64,000 nt of DNA from an uncultured Caldilineales bacterium (GTDB lineage Bacteria > Chloroflexota > Anaerolineae > JAAEKA01): NCBI GenBank assembly GCA_937907455.1, contig CALESQ010000096.1, positions 1 through 64,000 on the forward strand, read 5' to 3'. Below, piece after piece: positions 58,830-64,000 of the stretch. The position numbers and the translations under genes were made by a program. The first letter of the stretch is position 1. Every line of letters starts with the position of its first letter. The notes below the pieces were generated by a model that was not told where the DNA came from, did not search any database, and was given only the letters and a program-made list of their open reading frames with translations.

Positions 58830-61800
58830 ATGGATCATCTTGAATTCGACCTGTTGGCTTACCTTGATGGTGAGTTGAGCACCGCGGAAGAAACCGCCGT
58901 GGAAGCGCATTTGGCTGAATGCCCTGCCTGCCGCGGCCAGCTCCGTCGTTTGGCTACGCTGCATCACAGCTTGCATCAGGTGGTAGCACCGGTTTACCAA
59001 AGCGTGCAGTTGCCACACGATGCCGAAGCTCGCATTCGCCACGCCCTGGCTGGTCAACGCCAGCGCACCACGCAGGGCAACCCTGCCGGTTTTCTGGGTG
59101 GCCTGCTGCGTGTGTTGCGACCATTGGGCGCGGCTGCTATGCCGTTGATGGTGCTGCTCTTCTTTGCCGCGGCCCTGAACGCCAATCGCTTGCCAATCAA
59201 CGAAGGGGCACAGCGTACCCTGCTGCTGGGCCAGCAAACCCTGGCTCCTGGCAGTTCCGCCGCGCTGCGGGTGGTGGTTAACGATGCCGCCAACCAGCCG
59301 GTAGCTAACGCTGAGGTAGCCGTGCAGTTGCGTCAAGCCGGTTTGGCGCGCGAGGTTTATCGCGGCCAAACTGATGCCACCGGTTCCACACCGGTGCAGT
59401 TCCAGGTTCCTCCCGACTGGGAAGGCGATGCTCAACTGGTGGTAGCCACCAACAGCAGCCTGGGTCAGGACGAGGTAGTTACCCCCATTCACCTGCAACG
59501 CAGCTACCGTCTGCTGTTGGGCAGCGACAAGCCCGTTTATCAACCCGGCGAAACCGTGCATCTGCGCACGCTGGCCCTTAGCAGCATAGATGGCAGCCCG
59601 GCTGCGGGCAGCGTGGTGCAGTTCGAGGCTAGCGATGCCACAGGACGACGCTTGCTTTCGCAGCAGCAGCTTGCCTCGGAATTTGGCATTGCCGCAGTAG
59701 ATTTGCCCCTGGCAGCCGATGCCCCGCTGGGGCCTTATCAAGTGCGCACCACGCTGGGCGATACCGTTTCCGAGTTGACGATCACCCTGGGCCAAACCCC
59801 GTTGCCCAACTTCGATGTGCAGGTTATCACCGATGCCCCCTGGTATCGCCCCGGTAATACGCTAAGCGGCAGCGTCAGCGCGCGCTATTTCTTCGGCCAG
59901 CCCGCGGTGCAGGCCCAGGTGGCATTGCGTCTCGTTGGCCGCAGCCTTGCCCAGGGTGACGCCAGCGCCGAACAACAGGTGTTCAGCGAGACCCTGCGCG
60001 GCATCACTGACAGCAATGGCCTTTTTGCCTTCCGCTTCACCCTGCCTGATCCCCCTGCCGCCGCCTTTGGCAGTGAAGGCAGCATCCAAGTCAGCCTGGA
60101 AGCCGCGGTGGTAGATGCCAACGGCGATGAAGAATTTGGCTGGCACAGCGTGCCCCTGGCGCGCCAGTCGCTAAATATTGAAGTCATGCCGGAAGACGGT
60201 GTGCTGCACGCGGGCGTGGAAAACACGCTCTATCTGCTGGTCAGCCGGCCTGATGGCAGCCCCGCCGCCGCCGAAGTGCAGGTACAAATCGCCTCGGGCG
60301 GGGTGCTCCAGGCTGCTACCGATGCCTATGGCCTGGCGCAGATCAGCTATACCCCGCGCGCCGGTGCCGAAGGCGACCGCCAGATCCTGGTCACTGCCAC
60401 CGATGATGCCCGCCAATCCACTGCCGTCGCCTTTAAACTGCCCATAAACGAAGCGCAAATCACACTGCTGCTGCGCACCGACCGCGCCCTCTATCAGGTA
60501 GGTGATACCCTGGCCACCGAGGCCATTGCCGCAGGCAGTGCCGAACCGGTCTACCTCGACATCATCAAGGGCGGCCAGACCCTTGTCACCCAATCAGCCA
60601 CCGTGACAGACGGCAAGGCCACGCTGGCGATTGATTTGACCCCTGCGCTGGTCGGCACGCTGGAGCTGAACGCTTATCAGATTATTGACGACAACACCGT
60701 GCTGCGCGATACCCGTGTGGTGGTGGTGGATGCTCCCGAAGCGTTGCAGGTAGCGTTGATGCCTGATCAGGCCGAGTATCGCCCCGGCGACGACGTGCAG
60801 ATCAGCATTCACACCACTGCCAATGGCGCCGCTGCGCCCAGCGCGGTTGGGCTGGCTGTGGTCAACGAGGCTGTATTCAGCAACCGCGCCTATCAGCCTG
60901 GCTTTGCCCGTGCCTTCTTCCTGCTGGATCAAGCCACCGGCAACGCGCCGCTTGACACGGCCGGCAGCGACAACGCTGATACCGCGCCCGCCCTGGATGC
61001 TGCACAGCAGGCTAGCGCCAAAGCCAGTTGGGCAAGCTATACCGGCCAGGAATATTCCCTCGCCATGCAGTCGCTGGACCAATCGCTGGCTGATGGCAGT
61101 CTCAACGCGCGTCGGACGGCCTTCGCTCGTCTCAGCCGCGCGTTGAGCTGGCCGCTGGCTGTGCTGCCGCTGCTAGCGGCCGTGGTGGCGCTGGTCAGCC
61201 TGCGCCGCAGCCGTGTGCTGGGCAAGGCGCTGGGACGCATGGCACTCACCGCTATTTTGTTCACCGTGATCGGCGCTGCCCTCATCTTTGTCACTCAAAG
61301 CCTGCTGGACCGCCTGACGAACACCCAGGATATGATTTTGTTGGCAGTGGTGGGCCTTGGCTGGCTGGCCGCGCTGGCCGCGCTGATGGGCTATGCCTGG
61401 CTGCAACACCATAGCCATCTGCTGATTGTCACCTTGCTTACAGCAGGTTACATGGCCCTGCTGGCTCTGCTGGCCTTCATTCAGGCCGAAGCGGCTTCCT
61501 TGTCCGCGCCGTGGGTTATGCTGCTGGCCGTGGCCTTTATGCTGCTGGTACTCGCTTTGATTTTGCTGGGCTGGGGGCTGCGCTTCGAGGGTTTACGCCG
61601 CACCGGCAGCGCATTGTTGTTGCTGGCTTTGGCCATGGTGCCGCTCTTTGTCATCGTCGGCAGTGTAGAGTGGCGCGGTACTCAAATCATTCAGCGGGTG
61701 GCGCTGTCGCCGCTATACCAGCTCAGCACCGGGCTGTTCACCGGTTGTGGTGCGCCGCCCGCACCCTCGATGGATCAGTCTGCCGTCTCTGTGTTAGAGC

Positions 61801-63065
61801 AAAGCACGCAGCAGGCAGGCCAACCGGAGGCCGCGCTGCTATCTGAGGATACGGCCGCGCCCATGATCATGGAGACCGTTGAAGTGATCAAAGAGGTTAG
61901 TCGTGACGAGCTAACTGCCGTGCCGACTGCTGCAGACAGTCCTGCGGCAACACCGGTAGCGGTTGATGTTGAGTTGCAAGCGCCGGTTACCGTGCCTGTC
62001 GAAGCTGAATTGCCTGCGGCACATCTGGCCTTTTCGTTGCCCGTCACTCTGACCGATACCTTCAGCGCCACTGCGCTGGTGAGTGATACCGCTGCGTTTA
62101 GCGTCTCATTGCCGATCAGCGCATTTCTCAATGCTTTGCCCGGCTTTCAGTTGTTGCAGCCTTCGGCTACCGCCACGCTCACCCCCACGCTGCCCTTGCT
62201 GCTCACATTGCGCGCCAGCGAAACCGTCACCCCCACGCTGAATGCAGCCACACAAGCCGCAGCAGACGCTTTGACACGCAGCGGAGCCACAGCCACAGCC
62301 ACACCGACTGTTACCGCTGAGATCGCTGGTCTGGGGCAGGCTGCTGTCATCACCTCTACGGCAACCGCCACAGGTACGCCTACACCAACGGCCACCCTCA
62401 CCGCCAGCCCAACCGCTACAGCCACGGCCGAGCCGACTGCTACCCCGCAACCGCCTGCACCCGCAGCGGCAGCGCCTCTGCCCAGCGCGGAACCTACGGC
62501 TACCGCGTCTGCCACCGTGACCCCGCCGCCGCTGCAAATCATCGAACCACCCATCGGTGTGCCGCTGGAGGCGCTGCCGATTGTGCGTGAACGCTTCCCG
62601 CAAACGCTGTATTGGAATCCGCAGATCGTCACCGATGCTTCAGGATGGGCCACGGTGAGTTTCAGCGCGGGCGATGCCGTGACCACCTGGCGCGTCACCG
62701 CGCTGGCTGTGGATCGTAGCGGTCGTCTGGGCAGCCAGGTGGCGAGTTTGCCAGTGTTCCAACCCTTGTTTGTAGTACCCGATTTGCCCGGTAATCTGGT
62801 GGAAGGAGAGCAGCGCGATGTGCGCGTGCGCGTGTTCAACTACAGCGCCACGGCTCAGACTGTGCACCTGAGCGTGCAGGCTGATGCGGGTTTGCGCGTG
62901 GAACTGAACACCGTGACGCTCACCGTGCCGCCCCGCGCCAGCGCTGCCGTATCAGCCCGTGTGGCTGCATTCAGTGCCGGTGCCCACACGGTGGCCTTTA
63001 CCGCGCAGGGGACACAAAGCACGGATGTGCGCCGCGCCACGGTAATGGTGCAGGCTGCTCCCTGA
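58830..63065 (+). CDS. Zinc-finger anti-sigma domain fused to a membrane alpha-2-macroglobulin
   Basis: About 1411 aa. Residues 1-60 are a zf-HC2 anti-sigma domain with H27-x3-C31-x2-C34 (HLAECPAC). A first membrane helix is at about 96-116. Residues about 120-760 are macroglobulin-like beta domains, with DKPVYQPGETVHLR (MG2 type) near 233. Six membrane helices follow at about 770-968. A Thr/Pro-rich stretch runs at about 1105-1235. An A2M/MG7-type domain begins near 1253 (QTLYWNPQIVTDASGWATVSF, DAVTTWRVTALA). There is no thioester (CGEQ) domain. Helix count places the zinc finger inside and both macroglobulin parts outside. Start ATG at 58830, 10 bp after the sigma stop. Confidence 0.88.
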   Translation: MDHLEFDLLAYLDGELSTAEETAVEAHLAECPACRGQLRRLATLHHSLHQVVAPVYQSVQLPHDAEARIRHALAGQRQRTTQGNPAGFLGGLLRVLRPLGAAAMPLMVLLFFAAALNANRLPINEGAQRTLLLGQQTLAPGSSAALRVVVNDAANQPVANAEVAVQLRQAGLAREVYRGQTDATGSTPVQFQVPPDWEGDAQLVVATNSSLGQDEVVTPIHLQRSYRLLLGSDKPVYQPGETVHLRTLALSSIDGSPAAGSVVQFEASDATGRRLLSQQQLASEFGIAAVDLPLAADAPLGPYQVRTTLGDTVSELTITLGQTPLPNFDVQVITDAPWYRPGNTLSGSVSARYFFGQPAVQAQVALRLVGRSLAQGDASAEQQVFSETLRGITDSNGLFAFRFTLPDPPAAAFGSEGSIQVSLEAAVVDANGDEEFGWHSVPLARQSLNIEVMPEDGVLHAGVENTLYLLVSRPDGSPAAAEVQVQIASGGVLQAATDAYGLAQISYTPRAGAEGDRQILVTATDDARQSTAVAFKLPINEAQITLLLRTDRALYQVGDTLATEAIAAGSAEPVYLDIIKGGQTLVTQSATVTDGKATLAIDLTPALVGTLELNAYQIIDDNTVLRDTRVVVVDAPEALQVALMPDQAEYRPGDDVQISIHTTANGAAAPSAVGLAVVNEAVFSNRAYQPGFARAFFLLDQATGNAPLDTAGSDNADTAPALDAAQQASAKASWASYTGQEYSLAMQSLDQSLADGSLNARRTAFARLSRALSWPLAVLPLLAAVVALVSLRRSRVLGKALGRMALTAILFTVIGAALIFVTQSLLDRLTNTQDMILLAVVGLGWLAALAALMGYAWLQHHSHLLIVTLLTAGYMALLALLAFIQAEAASLSAPWVMLLAVAFMLLVLALILLGWGLRFEGLRRTGSALLLLALAMVPLFVIVGSVEWRGTQIIQRVALSPLYQLSTGLFTGCGAPPAPSMDQSAVSVLEQSTQQAGQPEAALLSEDTAAPMIMETVEVIKEVSRDELTAVPTAADSPAATPVAVDVELQAPVTVPVEAELPAAHLAFSLPVTLTDTFSATALVSDTAAFSVSLPISAFLNALPGFQLLQPSATATLTPTLPLLLTLRASETVTPTLNAATQAAADALTRSGATATATPTVTAEIAGLGQAAVITSTATATGTPTPTATLTASPTATATAEPTATPQPPAPAAAAPLPSAEPTATASATVTPPPLQIIEPPIGVPLEALPIVRERFPQTLYWNPQIVTDASGWATVSFSAGDAVTTWRVTALAVDRSGRLGSQVASLPVFQPLFVVPDLPGNLVEGEQRDVRVRVFNYSATAQTVHLSVQADAGLRVELNTVTLTVPPRASAAVSARVAAFSAGAHTVAFTAQGTQSTDVRRATVMVQAAP

Positions 63066-63096
63066 ACCTCGCCCCGGTCTGTGCGTCATCAAAGCA

Positions 63097-64000
63097 TTAA
63101 GTGCTGCTGTGGGTCGCCTGAAACCATTCTACCCCGGCGGCATCTACAGCCAGGTTCGCCACGCCATCGTTCTGTAGTACATCAAGATGGCCGATTACCT
63201 CTGAAACAGCCAGAAAAGTGTCGGCATCATCCAGTGACCGAAAAAGGGTTTGCGCCAACTGCCAGGCAGTGCGCGGCCCTTTTTTGATTTCATCGGCCAG
63301 CCGCGTCAGGCGACGTTCGTACAGGTTGCGGCGTTGCGCAATCACCCCCAGCGGGTCGGTGACGATCTCGCCGTGGCCCGGCAGCACCGTGTTCACCGGC
63401 AGCGCAGCCACGCGCGCCAGCGAATGCCAATAGTCTACTAGCGGCTGACGGCGCTGTGTTTCCCCCAGATCAGGCGGCGACAGCACTGCGTTGGAACTGA
63501 TATGGCGTAGCAGGTGATCGTTCCCCAACAGCAGATGTGCTTCTGGCTGAAAGAAGCAGAGCAAATCGGCAGCGTGGCCGGGGCAGTGCAGCACCTGCCA
63601 GGTTGCATCGGCCATCTCCAGCGTGTCGCCCTCGGCCAGCAGATGCGTTACTGGCGCGGCGGTGGTGTAGGTGCGCATGGCGCCGTACAACTGTGCGGTG
63701 AGCTGTGCCTGCTCGGCGGGCACAGCCGCTGCCAGCAGCACATCCAGAATGAATGAAGCGCGTGGCTCCAGGTAATCGTTCCAGGCTTCGATGATGGGGT
63801 GTGCCAGCGGATGTGTCCACACCTCGGCGTGGCCTGCCGCAGCTATCGGTCCTACCAGGCCATAGTGATCGGCGTGGCTGTGGCTGATGACGATGCGTTC
63901 GATGTCGCTAAAGGCTATTCCATGCGCGGCCAGGCCTGCGCGCAAAGCGGCCTCGGCCTGCGGCGTGCAGGGGCCGGTATCGAGTAAAGTCAGCGGCTCG
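63097..64000 (-). CDS. Metallo-beta-lactamase-fold hydrolase (5' end outside the window)
   Basis: About 300 codons are in the window; the frame stays open to base 64000 (TLLDTGPCTPQAEAALRAGLAA near the edge), so the start lies beyond it. Zinc ligands: HSHADHYG (H-x-H-x-D-H), HCPGHAADLL, the Asp in GNDHLL, and a late His in VLPGHGEIV. The C-terminal 80 residues are a winged-helix-like domain (RRNLYERRLTRLADEIKKGPRTAWQLAQTLF), as in glyoxalase-II- or LACTB2-like proteins. The substrate is unknown. It converges with the macroglobulin gene with a 31-bp gap. Confidence 0.88.
   Translation of the reverse strand, partial: EPLTLLDTGPCTPQAEAALRAGLAAHGIAFSDIERIVISHSHADHYGLVGPIAAAGHAEVWTHPLAHPIIEAWNDYLEPRASFILDVLLAAAVPAEQAQLTAQLYGAMRTYTTAAPVTHLLAEGDTLEMADATWQVLHCPGHAADLLCFFQPEAHLLLGNDHLLRHISSNAVLSPPDLGETQRRQPLVDYWHSLARVAALPVNTVLPGHGEIVTDPLGVIAQRRNLYERRLTRLADEIKKGPRTAWQLAQTLFRSLDDADTFLAVSEVIGHLDVLQNDGVANLAVDAAGVEWFQATHSST

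Noticed and set aside
58830..63065. Frameshift hiding a thioester domain after the macroglobulin gene
   Set aside because: Only 31 bp separate the stop from the convergent hydrolase gene, so there is no room for a TED domain. The protein simply lacks it.

Overview
The window looks like a chromosomal segment of a GC-rich member of the Chloroflexota, probably on the Anaerolineae/Caldilineae side. This is inferred, not proven. The supporting signs are several secreted proteins with long Thr/Pro-rich (TATPTP-type) linkers, an operon of tetratricopeptide (TPR) and SH3 envelope proteins with a bacterial tyrosine kinase, monoderm-type lipoproteins, a FemAB-type transferase, and palindromic or tandem intergenic repeats of a kind common in that phylum. 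Promoters are easy to read. At least nine genes have a TTGnCn-type -35, exactly 17 bp, and a TATAAT-type -10. At least three -10 boxes lie only 6-7 bp before an ATG, which predicts leaderless mRNAs.

Layout. 1-5.2 kb: the end of a C-terminally anchored protein, a prepilin peptidase, a tandem-repeat block and a 1354-aa TPR protein. 5.2-8.1 kb: the rpmH-rnpA-yidD-yidC-jag operon on the minus strand, with a strong promoter and a terminator-like hairpin in its leader. 8.1-10 kb: an HD hydrolase and a divergent radical SAM protein. 10-14 kb: a tyrosine autokinase with a DNRLRE/SH3 surface protein. 14-16.7 kb: an ABC-2 exporter and a small membrane protein. 16.7-22.5 kb: a vitamin B12 uptake operon made of a cobalamin riboswitch, an intrinsic terminator, a transcobalamin-like protein, a DUF4430-like/ECF-S fusion and EcfT. 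22.5-27.6 kb: pstSCAB2B1-phoU, with two complementary, half-degenerate PstB proteins. 27.7-30.5 kb: a TPR/B-box membrane protein and recN. 30.6-42.4 kb: a long minus-strand run with a lipoprotein, a hydantoinase, and sugar-nucleotide and glycosyltransferase genes. Four of these match the steps from UDP-GlcNAcA to UDP-ManNAc3NAcA. Udk and a ResB-like protein complete this run. 42.4-46.8 kb: tRNA-Thr(CGU), efp, a DMT transporter, a helicase remnant, a FemAB transferase and an exonuclease-WYL fusion. 47-54.8 kb: glgC plus a degenerate glgC paralogue, ogt, a PreP-like peptidase, a membrane protein and an orphan solute-binding lipoprotein. 54.9-57.8 kb: an exonuclease-DinG helicase. 58-63 kb: an ECF sigma factor followed by a zinc-finger anti-sigma factor fused to a membrane alpha-2-macroglobulin. 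The window ends inside a metallo-beta-lactamase-fold hydrolase.

The two most interesting units are the riboswitch-controlled transcobalamin-like/ECF operon and the sigma/anti-sigma-macroglobulin pair. In the first, a DUF4430-like domain appears both on the putative capture protein and on the membrane S component, and no ATPase gene is present. In the second, a protease-bait type protein is built into the anti-sigma factor, and an ECF-type promoter lies just upstream. The asymmetric PstB pair is a third, residue-level finding that can be checked directly.
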